Source: JBCDJG01 sp038748065
GTDB taxonomy: Bacteria; Pseudomonadota; Gammaproteobacteria; Pseudomonadales; Halieaceae
DNA: 64,000 bases
Assembly: GCA_038748065.1 (NCBI GenBank)
Contig: JBCDJG010000009.1
Coordinates: forward strand, 1-64,000
Direction of reading: 5' to 3'
A model generated the notes under the pieces. It searched no databases and was not told the DNA's origin. It saw only the letters and a list, made by a program, of their open reading frames with translations. Position 1 is the stretch's first letter. Each line of letters opens with the position of its first letter. Below are positions 9,436-16,856 of the stretch, one piece after another. A program made the position numbers and the translations under genes.

Positions 9436-11496
9436 TTATGCGGCCGGCTCGATGAGTAGGTTGCCCACGGAATCGACCCGGGCGCTGTAGCCAGGCAACA
9501 CCACGGTGGTGGAATCCATTTCGCTGACGATCGCCGGCCCGCTTACCACGAGGCCCTCGCGCAGCTTGTTGCGGTCGTAGATGATGGCGTCGTGATGGGC
9601 GCCCTCATAGTAAAAGCGCGTGTCGTGCAGCTTGCAGTCCTCGAGGGTTGAACCGGCCTCACCCACGGCCATCTCCGCAATCGCTTTTGCCTGTGCCTTC
9701 ACCACGGCTCGGATCATCAGAATCTCGTGGCCGTCTCCCAGCTTGAAGGTAAAGAGCTGCTCGTGCTCATCATCGAACTCGTCGGTAATGCGGGCCACGC
9801 CCTTCTCCTTGAGTTCCTCTTCGGTGAAGTCCACCGTAATCTGGAAAGCCTGCCCGGCATAGCGCAGGTCGGCCTGGAAGGTGACCTCGTGCTCCGCGGC
9901 AGGTATGCCGTCAGCGACCAGCGATTCGCCGGCCCTGACCTGCAGCTCGAGCAAATCTGCCATCAGTGCTTCGGCGCTGATATCCTCGGCCTTCCGGATG
10001 TAGGTGCGGGTCGCCTCATCCTGCACCTGTGTGGTGGCATCACCGTAAGCGCAGAGCACGCCCGGGCCCGGTGGCACGATGACCGGCCAGGCATCTGTCA
10101 GGATACCCAGGGCATTGGCGTGGAGCGGGCCCGCGCCGCCGAAGCCGACCAGCGAAAAATCACGTGGGTCATAGCCCTGTTCCACCGAGACCAGTCGCAG
10201 CGCGCCGAACATGGCCTCGTTGGCGACCTTGATAATGCCTTCAGCGGCGTCCTCGAGAGTGATACCCATCGCGTCTGCAGTTTTTTGCACAGCGGCCACG
10301 GCGGCGTCACGATTGATCTCCATAGCGCCGCCGAGTTGCACGTCAGAGGGCAAATAACCCAGCACCACGTTAGCATCACAAACCGTCGGCTCCTCACCGC
10401 CCTTCATGTAGCAGGCTGGCCCCGGTACCGCACCAGCCGACTCCGGGCCAACGCGCAGCGCTTTGGTCAGCTCCGGTACGAAGGCAATCGAGCCGCCGCC
10501 CGCACCTACCGTGCGCACATCGACGGACGGCGCGCGCACCTTGACGTCGCCGACAAAAGTCTCGCGGCGCACCCGAGCGCGGCCACTCTGGATCAGGGCC
10601 ACGTCGGTCGAGGTGCCGCCCATGTCAAAGGTGAGGATATTGTCGAATCCGGCGCGACTGCAGAAGTACATGGCACCGGCAACGCCGCCCGCCGGGCCGG
10701 ACATCAGCAGGTTGACCGGGCTCTCTGCAGCGGCACGGCCGGAGGCCAGCCCCCCGTCAGAGCGCAGGATTGATAGCTGCGTCTCACTGCCCAGTTTCTC
10801 CGCCAGGGAGGCCTGCAGATTGTGAACATACTTGGAGACTTCCGGGCGAACGTAGGAATTGACTACCGTCGTCTCGGTGCGCTCGTATTCCTGCATCTCG
10901 GGCACCACGTCAGAGGAAATCGAGATCGGCACATCGCCAAAAATGTCGCGCGCCACGTCGGCTGCACGCTGCTCGTGCTCACCGTTGATGTAGGCGTTAA
11001 CGAAGCAGATCGTCAGGGCTTCAATGCCGCCCCGCCCTTTCAGGGTCTCCAGATCCTCGCGCAACTTCGCCTCATCCAGCCCGGTGACGACCTCGCCGTC
11101 TGCGCCGATGCGCTCATCGGCGCCGATAGTCAATTCCAGTGGAGCCAGCAGGGGCTTCTTTATGAAAGTGACCCAGCCACCCAGGCCGCCTGGACAGAAG
11201 GAGCGCGCCACCTGCAGCGTGTGCTCGTAGCCCGACGTGGTCACCAGACCAACCCGGGCACCACGCCCGGTCAATACGGCGTTGGTAGCTACCGTCGTGC
11301 CGTGCATAACGCGGGTCACCTCGGCCGGGTTGATACCCGATTCGTCACAGATGCGCGTTATTCCATTCAGGACCCCGATGGACGAATCCTCCGGTGTCGA
11401 CGGTACCTTGGCTGTATGGGTGGCACCGGTTTCTTCATTGATCAGCAGGAGGTCGGTGAAGGTCCCCCCGACATCCACGCCCAGGCGGTAGCTCAT
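9436..11496 (-). CDS. hyuA: hydantoinase/oxoprolinase family protein, subunit A (copy 2)
   Basis: A 686-residue HyuA subunit. Residues 7-17 are the nucleotide-binding VDVGGTFTDLL, followed by HGTTVATNAVLTGRGARVG, a second phosphate motif FDMGGTSTDVAL, and GAGGGSIAF plus SAGAVPGPACYMKGG. The start is supported by AGGAGA eight bases upstream. The gene lies between the HMG-CoA lyase gene (74-base gap) and hyuB (13-base gap), all on the minus strand. Subfamily features such as CPGGLGGWV early in the protein differ from copy 1, so the two pairs probably act on different substrates. The exact substrate is not visible. Confidence 0.93.
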   Translation of the reverse strand: MSYRLGVDVGGTFTDLLLINEETGATHTAKVPSTPEDSSIGVLNGITRICDESGINPAEVTRVMHGTTVATNAVLTGRGARVGLVTTSGYEHTLQVARSFCPGGLGGWVTFIKKPLLAPLELTIGADERIGADGEVVTGLDEAKLREDLETLKGRGGIEALTICFVNAYINGEHEQRAADVARDIFGDVPISISSDVVPEMQEYERTETTVVNSYVRPEVSKYVHNLQASLAEKLGSETQLSILRSDGGLASGRAAAESPVNLLMSGPAGGVAGAMYFCSRAGFDNILTFDMGGTSTDVALIQSGRARVRRETFVGDVKVRAPSVDVRTVGAGGGSIAFVPELTKALRVGPESAGAVPGPACYMKGGEEPTVCDANVVLGYLPSDVQLGGAMEINRDAAVAAVQKTADAMGITLEDAAEGIIKVANEAMFGALRLVSVEQGYDPRDFSLVGFGGAGPLHANALGILTDAWPVIVPPGPGVLCAYGDATTQVQDEATRTYIRKAEDISAEALMADLLELQVRAGESLVADGIPAAEHEVTFQADLRYAGQAFQITVDFTEEELKEKGVARITDEFDDEHEQLFTFKLGDGHEILMIRAVVKAQAKAIAEMAVGEAGSTLEDCKLHDTRFYYEGAHHDAIIYDRNKLREGLVVSGPAIVSEMDSTTVVLPGYSARVDSVGNLLIEPAA

Positions 11497-11570
11497 TGCT
11501 GTTGTCTCCTATTATGATCCTTGTGTCGTCACCGCGCAGGCGGAATAGTTTGTGCGCGGATGACCTTCGT

Positions 11571-12482
11571 TTAGCTGGCCTGCTTCGCCAGCCACGGCTT
11601 CAACCACGCCTTGGCGCGGCCGCCCGGTGCAGTGCCGGTCAACGCTTCGGCGAGATCCGAGGCTTGCAGTAATCGGTCGAGATCTACGCCGGTATCAACA
11701 CCCATTTGCTCCAGCATCATGACCACGTCTTCCGTGGCCACATTACCCGATGCGCCGGGGGCGAAAGGGCAGCCTCCCAGACCTGCAATAGAGGCGTCGA
11801 ACTGCCGAATCCCGGACTCATAGGCGGCGAACACGTTGGCCACCCCCATAGCGCGGGTGTCGTGAAAATGACAGCCCAGGCGTTCTGGCCCATGCCGATC
11901 AACCAGCCGCTGGGTCAGCGGGCGCACCTGACCGGGGTTAGAGGCGCCAATAGTGTCCGCCAGCACCAGTTGGTCGACGCCCTTATCGAGAAAGCGAGCG
12001 GCGATATCCTCTACCAGGGCAGGGTCGGTCGGACCGTCAAAGGGACAGGCAAAGGCGACAGCCACCGCCGCAAACACCCGGATACCGTCCTCGCGAGCGA
12101 GTTCGAGGATCGCCTCAGTGGCTTCCTCCGCCTGTCGCAGGCTCATCTTCACGTTTTTCTGGGCCATGCCCTCGCTGGCATAGAGCACCATATTGACAGT
12201 TCGGGCGCCGGCGTCACGAGCCAACTCATAGCCCTTCATGTTAGGGATCAGCGCGGCATAAGCCACGCCGTCGTCAACCGGCAGGCCGGCCACTACCTCA
12301 TCGGTGCCCGCCATAGCCGGCACCGCTTTAGGCGAGACAAAGCTGCCTACCTCAATCGCGCTGACTCCCGCAGCGGCGATAGCCTCTACCAGGCTCAGCC
12401 GCTCCGGCACGGTGAGGATCTTTGGTTGATTCTGCAGCCCGTCTCGCGGGCCAACGTCGGTAATCAGGACGCGTTCGCGCAT
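11571..12482 (-). CDS. mvaB: hydroxymethylglutaryl-CoA lyase
   Basis: A 303-residue TIM-barrel enzyme of the HMG-CoA lyase family, which splits 3-hydroxy-3-methylglutaryl-CoA into acetyl-CoA and acetoacetate in leucine and ketone catabolism. The N-terminal DVGPRDGLQNQ supplies metal- and substrate-binding residues, and the signature loop GLGGCPFAPGASGN holds the catalytic Cys. The His pair in GCHFHDTR is the usual metal ligand. It heads the operon with the second hyuAB pair and is not beside the usual leucine-degradation genes (ivd, mccA/B). It could therefore act on a related 3-hydroxy-3-methyl acyl-CoA in this pathway. Confidence 0.93.
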   Translation of the reverse strand: MRERVLITDVGPRDGLQNQPKILTVPERLSLVEAIAAAGVSAIEVGSFVSPKAVPAMAGTDEVVAGLPVDDGVAYAALIPNMKGYELARDAGARTVNMVLYASEGMAQKNVKMSLRQAEEATEAILELAREDGIRVFAAVAVAFACPFDGPTDPALVEDIAARFLDKGVDQLVLADTIGASNPGQVRPLTQRLVDRHGPERLGCHFHDTRAMGVANVFAAYESGIRQFDASIAGLGGCPFAPGASGNVATEDVVMMLEQMGVDTGVDLDRLLQASDLAEALTGTAPGGRAKAWLKPWLAKQAS

Positions 12483-12535
12483 GGTTCTTCGTGTAGCTCC
12501 ACCAGCTTATCGTATGTCTGCTGATCGCGGCCCAA

Positions 12536-12723
12536 CTCGCGGCCTCAGCAGTGTGTCATTATCGTCGGCGGCTTGCCGGGCAGCGTGAAGACGGAATCCT
12601 TCCGCCACGCTGCTGGCGATTCCGGTTGGCCAGGTTTGCCTTGACCGGGTTTTGCCCGCGTTTACTTCTACGTCCTTTTCGCCCACCCAGACCAATTCTA
12701 ATCAGGCCGCTTGAGGCCGCGAG
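12536..12723. repeat. perfect 12-bp inverted repeat bounding a 188-bp non-coding stretch
   Basis: The sequence ctcgcggcctca at 12536-12547 recurs as its exact reverse complement at 12712-12723. The 188 bases bounded by the arms fill most of the gap between the HMG-CoA lyase start and the end of the glutathione transferase gene and hold no convincing gene. There is no matching direct repeat outside the arms, so a recent insertion is not shown. It could be a remnant miniature element, a long-range hairpin in an RNA spanning the gap, or chance in GC-rich DNA. Confidence 0.4.
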
Positions 12724-12728
12724 GTGTA

Positions 12729-13400
12729 TCAGCCTGCGCCCGTCTTTGCCGCCTCGCGCATTTGCTGTAAAAACGCCTCGAAGGCGCCAGCCATGTGGTC
12801 GACGCCTTCGGCGACGGCCGGATAGGTCCTCGCCCAGTCTCGCCAGGCAATGATGCCTGGATAGTCGTCCACAAGGCCGGGCCGATTAAGCAGCGCTGAG
12901 ACGTCCTCCACGAAGCGCAAGTTGGTCACGAGGCACAGGTCACCCGTCTGCAGGCCTCGTTCGCCGTAGGGTGGCAGCGCAGCCAGCAGGTTCTGCAGCT
13001 TGTCGAGCTCCTGCGACAGGGCGTCAAACTTCGCCGCCCTGACCTCGTCGCCGGAGGGCTTGAAGACCTCACCGAAAAGTTGAAATAGCGCGGGTCCAAG
13101 GTGGTTGTCCGCGCAGCGCTCCAGCATCGTGTTATGCGCCAGGGCCAGCGGGCCAGCCGGGTGCAAGGGCTGCTCCGGATGCATGGCCTCGAGGAAGTCC
13201 ATAATCGCGGTTGATTCAGCGATCTCCTCGCCGTCATCGAGGACCAGAATGGGCACTTTACCGAGGGGAAAGGCAGCGCGAAATTCCGGCGTCCGCAGGG
13301 GCACCGGCGGCAGCCTCACGTCGGCCTCGATACCTTTGTGGACCAGCTGGATGCGTACCCGGGTAGCGTAAGGTGAGTGGTCGATGGAGTAGAGCTGCAT
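12729..13400 (-). CDS. glutathione S-transferase family protein
   Basis: A 223-residue cytosolic GST: a thioredoxin-like N-terminal domain (MQLYSIDHSPYATRVRI, then LGKVPILVLDDGEEIAESTAI with the cis-Pro and the glutathione-binding Glu-Ser) and an all-helical C-terminal domain. I start at the ATG at 13400 because the frame upstream of it overlaps the promoter described at 13441-13469. GSTs in catabolic islands often perform isomerisation, dehalogenation or ring opening; the particular reaction is unknown. It is divergent from the isochorismatase-like gene at 13484. Confidence 0.88.
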   Translation of the reverse strand: MQLYSIDHSPYATRVRIQLVHKGIEADVRLPPVPLRTPEFRAAFPLGKVPILVLDDGEEIAESTAIMDFLEAMHPEQPLHPAGPLALAHNTMLERCADNHLGPALFQLFGEVFKPSGDEVRAAKFDALSQELDKLQNLLAALPPYGERGLQTGDLCLVTNLRFVEDVSALLNRPGLVDDYPGIIAWRDWARTYPAVAEGVDHMAGAFEAFLQQMREAAKTGAG

Positions 13401-13440
13401 CGGCAGTCCTCGGTCTGGTGATCTTGTCAGGACACCCAAC

Positions 13441-13469
13441 ATTGTATTAATGTTATATAAATATATCAA
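13441..13469 (-). promoter_or_regulatory. sigma70-type promoter for the glutathione transferase gene
   Basis: Read on the minus strand, TTGATA (13469-13464) and TACAAT (13446-13441) are separated by exactly 17 bases, close to consensus in both boxes. Transcription would start about 34 bases before the ATG at 13400. The region is very AT-rich compared with its surroundings, and the same DNA must also carry the divergent promoter for the gene at 13484. Confidence 0.6.
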
Positions 13470-13483
13470 TTAAGAGGGGGCGC

Positions 13484-14152
13484 ATGGAAACCAGCGACAA
13501 GACGGCCCGCGAGATCTACGCAGAGCTGAAGGCCAATCCTGCTCGCGCGCGCTTCGGCTTCGGCGAAAAAGCCATCCTGGTCAATGTCGATCCGCAAAAG
13601 GCCTATACTCGCACCGACCTGTTCAAGACGGCCTATGAAACAGACCCACAGCAGCTGCACTATGTGAATGGGCTGGCGAGTCGCTTTCGCGCACTCGGCT
13701 GGCCGGTGGTGTGGACCCACGTCGCCTACATGGAGTCCGGCGAGGACTGCGGTATTTGGGGGACTCGTAGCGATACCCCCGACTCGCTGCAGAACATCAA
13801 GTTCGGGTCCGAGCGTTCGGAATTCGATGATCGGATCGAAATAGACCAGGGGCGCGACGTGGTCTATTTGAAAAAGATGCCGTCGGCGTTCTTTGAGACG
13901 CCTCTGCAATCCCTGTGTGTGTGGCATCGCATCGATACCATCATTATCACCGGCGGATCGACCTCGGGCTGTATTCGCGCAACTGCAGTCGATTCATTGT
14001 CTCGCGGCTATCGCACCATCGTCCCCGAGGAATGCGTGGCGGATAAACACGAGAGTTATCACTTCGCCAACCTGACCGACCTAGCCATCAAATACGCTGA
14101 CGTGCTCGAGGTGCGTGAGGTCTTCGACTGGCTCGACTCAAAGCCCGCCTGA
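13484..14152 (+). CDS. isochorismatase-fold hydrolase, N-carbamoylsarcosine amidase-like
   Basis: A 222-residue cysteine hydrolase of the isochorismatase superfamily. The Asp-Lys-Cys triad is visible: D36 in LVNVDPQKAYT, K130/K131 before MPSAFF, and C163 in GGSTSGCIRATA with the cis-peptide motif ahead of it. Within the superfamily the long form with an N-terminal helical extension and GGSTSGCIRATAVD resembles N-carbamoylsarcosine amidohydrolases, which release ammonia and CO2 from ureido acids. A strong AGAGGGGG lies a few bases before the ATG. It is followed after three bases by the first of two deacetylase-like genes, so a common operon is likely. Confidence 0.88.
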   Translation: METSDKTAREIYAELKANPARARFGFGEKAILVNVDPQKAYTRTDLFKTAYETDPQQLHYVNGLASRFRALGWPVVWTHVAYMESGEDCGIWGTRSDTPDSLQNIKFGSERSEFDDRIEIDQGRDVVYLKKMPSAFFETPLQSLCVWHRIDTIIITGGSTSGCIRATAVDSLSRGYRTIVPEECVADKHESYHFANLTDLAIKYADVLEVREVFDWLDSKPA

Positions 14153-14155
14153 GCC

Positions 14156-15070
14156 ATGCGAGAAGACCCCGGACTCTACGACTATTGGCCCTGGGAAGGT
14201 CGCCCGAAGCTGGAATGGCCCGGCGGCGCGAGAGTGGCCTTCTGGGTGGCGCCCAATATTGAATTCTACGAGCTGAACCCGCCAACTAACCCACAGCGCA
14301 AGGCCTGGCCTCAGCCTTATCCGGCCACCCAGGGCTATAGCATCCGAGACTACGGCAATCGAGTGGGTCACGCGCGGCAGATGGCGGTGCTCGACAAGTA
14401 TGGTGTGCGCGGCTCTGTCTCGTTATCGACCGCGCTGTGTGACCACCATCCGGAAATCATTGAACAGTGCGTAGAGCGCGGCTGGGAGTTTTTCAGTCAC
14501 GGCATTTACAACACGCGTTACACCTACGGACTCTCGGAGGATCAGGAGCGAGACATGATCCAGGATTCGGTCGATACCATCAGGAGACATACGGGCCAGG
14601 ACTGCGCCGGCTACCTGGCGCCGGCCCTATCACACTCCGAGCGCACCATGGATCTGTTCGCTGAGGCTGGCGGCATCTACACCTGCGACCTGTTCCATGA
14701 CGATCAGCCAACACCTGTACAGGTGCGCGGCGAGGGCAAGTTTATCTCGATCCCTTACTCCCTTGAGATGAACGACACCATCGCCTACGTCGTAGGCAAA
14801 ATCGAACCACGCCGCTACGGCCAGATCATCAAAGACAATTTTGATCGCCTCTACCAGGAGGGCGCCGAAAGCGGCACAGTGATGTGCATCCCGACGCACA
14901 ACTACCAGGTCAGCTGCCCCCATCGCCTCAAAGCCTTTGAGGAAGCGCTTGAGTACATCACCGGTCACTCCGATGTTTGGGTGACCACCGGGCGCGAAAT
15001 CGCCGAGCACTATATCGAGCACCACTATGACACGGCACTGGCAGATATAGTAAATCGGGGGCATGGCTGA
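14156..15070 (+). CDS. polysaccharide deacetylase-family hydrolase, allantoinase-like (1 of 2)
   Basis: A 304-residue protein of the NodB/polysaccharide-deacetylase fold, closest in style to the PuuE-like group that opens cyclic ureides. It has no signal peptide, so it is cytoplasmic and unlikely to act on cell-wall glycans. The usual TFDDG motif is replaced by a region around VAPNIEFYE; FFSHGIYNTRY takes the place of the SHTxxH metal motif, and YLAPALSHSERTMDLF the later catalytic region. It begins three bases after the isochorismatase gene and overlaps the next deacetylase by eight bases. The pairing suggests a heteromer or two successive steps. Confidence 0.85.
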   Translation: MREDPGLYDYWPWEGRPKLEWPGGARVAFWVAPNIEFYELNPPTNPQRKAWPQPYPATQGYSIRDYGNRVGHARQMAVLDKYGVRGSVSLSTALCDHHPEIIEQCVERGWEFFSHGIYNTRYTYGLSEDQERDMIQDSVDTIRRHTGQDCAGYLAPALSHSERTMDLFAEAGGIYTCDLFHDDQPTPVQVRGEGKFISIPYSLEMNDTIAYVVGKIEPRRYGQIIKDNFDRLYQEGAESGTVMCIPTHNYQVSCPHRLKAFEEALEYITGHSDVWVTTGREIAEHYIEHHYDTALADIVNRGHG

Positions 15071-16004
15071 TATGGCACTCGACCGCGAGCACCTGGAGTA
15101 CCCAAAGCGCGCCTATGGCATGGATCATGACCGCTACGACTGGTCACTGCTGACAGCACGCCCGAAAGTCAGCTGGCCAGGCGGCAAGACACTGGCGCTA
15201 TGGGTGAACGTCTGCCTGCAGTTCTACCCGCTGAACCAGCAGGGCAAGCCCTTCCCACCACCCGGCGGTATGACCATGCCCTACCCCGACCTGCGACATT
15301 TCACCTTGCGCGACTACGGCAATCGAGTCGGCATTTTCCGCGTATTGAAGGCCCTGGACCACTATCGGGTTAAACCCACCTTCGCACTGCAGGGGCGACT
15401 GGCAGAGCGCAACCCTTACCTCGTAGGCCTGCTCAAGGAACGGGGCGATGAAATAAGCGCCCACGGCTGGCACATGGATGCCCTGCACTACGGCGGCCAG
15501 GACCCCGCGGAAGAGGAGGAACTCGTCAAGCGCACCCTCGGCACTTTGCGCGACGCCACGGAACAGGCGATAACAGGGTGGCTCAGCCCGGCACGCAACG
15601 AGAGCGAGATCACTCCTGAGCTGTTGGCGGATAACGGCGTGCGCTACCTCAGCGACTGGGTCAACGATGACATGCCCTATCCCTTTCGCACTGAGCGAGG
15701 ACCGCTGTGGGCGATGCCACTGTCGAACGAACTGGAGGACCGCTTCATTCTGCAGAGTAACCTGCACTCAGAGCAGAGCTATGCCGAGCAGGTTTGCGAT
15801 GCCTGTGATTTCCTACTGAAAGAGGCGCAATCTGACGGCGGGCGCATTTTGGCATTGAACATCCATCCCTGGATGCTGGGCCAGCCGCATCGCATCGGCA
15901 GGCTTGAGCAGGTGCTGGCACATATTTGCTCGCAACAGGGTGTCTGGAGTGCGTCGGCGGGAGAGATTCTGGATGCTTTTGTGAATAGCCTTGACGGTGC
16001 TTGA
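15063..16004 (+). CDS. polysaccharide deacetylase-family hydrolase, allantoinase-like (2 of 2)
   Basis: A 313-residue relative of the preceding protein with the same fold. Conserved parts include RDYGNRVGIFRVLKALD, which is nearly shared with the upstream gene, the metal-site region EISAHGWHMDALHY, and GWLSPARNESEITPELL. No export signal is seen. The two proteins are diverged throughout, so the duplication is old. The ATG at 15063 is used; one at 15072 has better spacing to a GGGGG tract. The gene converges on the VOC gene, leaving only 12 bases between stops. Confidence 0.85.
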   Translation: MADMALDREHLEYPKRAYGMDHDRYDWSLLTARPKVSWPGGKTLALWVNVCLQFYPLNQQGKPFPPPGGMTMPYPDLRHFTLRDYGNRVGIFRVLKALDHYRVKPTFALQGRLAERNPYLVGLLKERGDEISAHGWHMDALHYGGQDPAEEEELVKRTLGTLRDATEQAITGWLSPARNESEITPELLADNGVRYLSDWVNDDMPYPFRTERGPLWAMPLSNELEDRFILQSNLHSEQSYAEQVCDACDFLLKEAQSDGGRILALNIHPWMLGQPHRIGRLEQVLAHICSQQGVWSASAGEILDAFVNSLDGA

Positions 16005-16016
16005 ACGCACAGCGCT

Positions 16017-16394
16017 TTAGACTTTCATATGCATCACCGCCAGCTTGTTGCCATCCGGGTCGCGAAAGTAGGCGCCGAAGGAAATACCGTCGCCTCGAAT
16101 GCCCGGCTCACCTTCGCATGTGGCCCCAAGGGCGATGGCCTTGGCATACACGGCCTTCACCTGTTCTTCGTTGTCGGCTGACAGCGCGACCATATTGCCG
16201 TTGCCCACCGTGGCCGACTGCTCGTCGTAGGGTAGCGTCACCATGACCCCCGGTCCTTCACCATTGGCGTAGAAGGAGAAGCGTTCGGTGTCGTGAATGC
16301 GGGGCACCTGCCACTCGGCGAACAGTTCGTCGTAAAACGCCAGCGCCTGCGGCAGGTCGTTTGTGCCAATCGTGATATAGCTGATCATACTCAT
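16017..16394 (-). CDS. VOC (glyoxalase/bleomycin-resistance fold) protein
   Basis: A 125-residue VOC-fold protein with paired beta-alpha-beta-beta-beta units: YITIGTNDLPQALAFYDELF at the start and FGAYFRDPDGNKLAVMHMK at the end. Such proteins bind a metal and act as isomerases, epimerases or dioxygenases, but many lack an assigned reaction. It is the last gene of the minus-strand MaoC-Nudix-flavoprotein-cytochrome operon, nine bases after the cytochrome stop. No substrate can be given. Confidence 0.87.
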   Translation of the reverse strand: MSMISYITIGTNDLPQALAFYDELFAEWQVPRIHDTERFSFYANGEGPGVMVTLPYDEQSATVGNGNMVALSADNEEQVKAVYAKAIALGATCEGEPGIRGDGISFGAYFRDPDGNKLAVMHMKV

Positions 16395-16403
16395 ACTAGC
16401 GTC

Positions 16404-16856
16404 CTATTGCTGCGCGCCCGCATCGGCGCTCGATGGCGAACCAAAGTCGGGATCTTCCCGCTGGCTGGCCAGAATCAGGAAGGCGATGAGATCCGCACGC
16501 GCCTGCGGATCGGGTACGCCGCGGCTCATCATCGTGGTTTCGGGAAACATGCCCAGCGGATCGCCCAACCACTGGTAGAGCAGCTCGGGCGTCCATACAA
16601 ACTGGGCCTGCTTGAAGGTCTCTGAATAGTGATCGAAGCCCTCCTGCTTGCCCGCCACCTTGCCAAAAATGCGGTTGAGATTAGGCCCATAGTTATGCCC
16701 CATATAGGCATCCGGATAGTGACAGGTGCGACATGCACCGAACACCAGGCGCCCGCGCTCGGCGTCGCCCCTTGGCATAAAAACAGTCGATTGGCCGTGG
16801 GCCAAAGTCGCGCTGAGTAATGCCACGACCCCACCGAAAACGAGTGCGAACCTCAC
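16404..16856 (-). CDS. exported class I cytochrome c
   Basis: A 150-residue periplasmic electron carrier. Residues 1-20 form a Sec signal peptide, the haem-attachment site CRTCH is at residues 42-46, and Met109 or Met110 in ETTMMSRG is the likely distal ligand. The GTG start overlaps the flavoprotein stop (GTGA). The tight coupling with a Tat-exported flavoprotein suggests that this cytochrome takes electrons from it in the periplasm (inference from order and localisation). Confidence 0.9.
   Translation of the reverse strand: MRFALVFGGVVALLSATLAHGQSTVFMPRGDAERGRLVFGACRTCHYPDAYMGHNYGPNLNRIFGKVAGKQEGFDHYSETFKQAQFVWTPELLYQWLGDPLGMFPETTMMSRGVPDPQARADLIAFLILASQREDPDFGSPSSADAGAQQ

Noticed and set aside
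9727..10773. 348-codon plus-strand frame opposite hyuA copy 2
   Set aside because: Antisense shadow of the same kind; the minus strand carries all HyuA motifs.
11706..12524. 272-codon plus-strand frame opposite the HMG-CoA lyase gene
   Set aside because: The minus-strand protein has the full catalytic signature; this frame has no domain.
12507..12695. 62-codon minus-strand frame between the HMG-CoA lyase and GST genes
   Set aside because: No domain, no clear ribosome-binding site, and it overlaps the inverted-repeat segment; not enough support for a gene.
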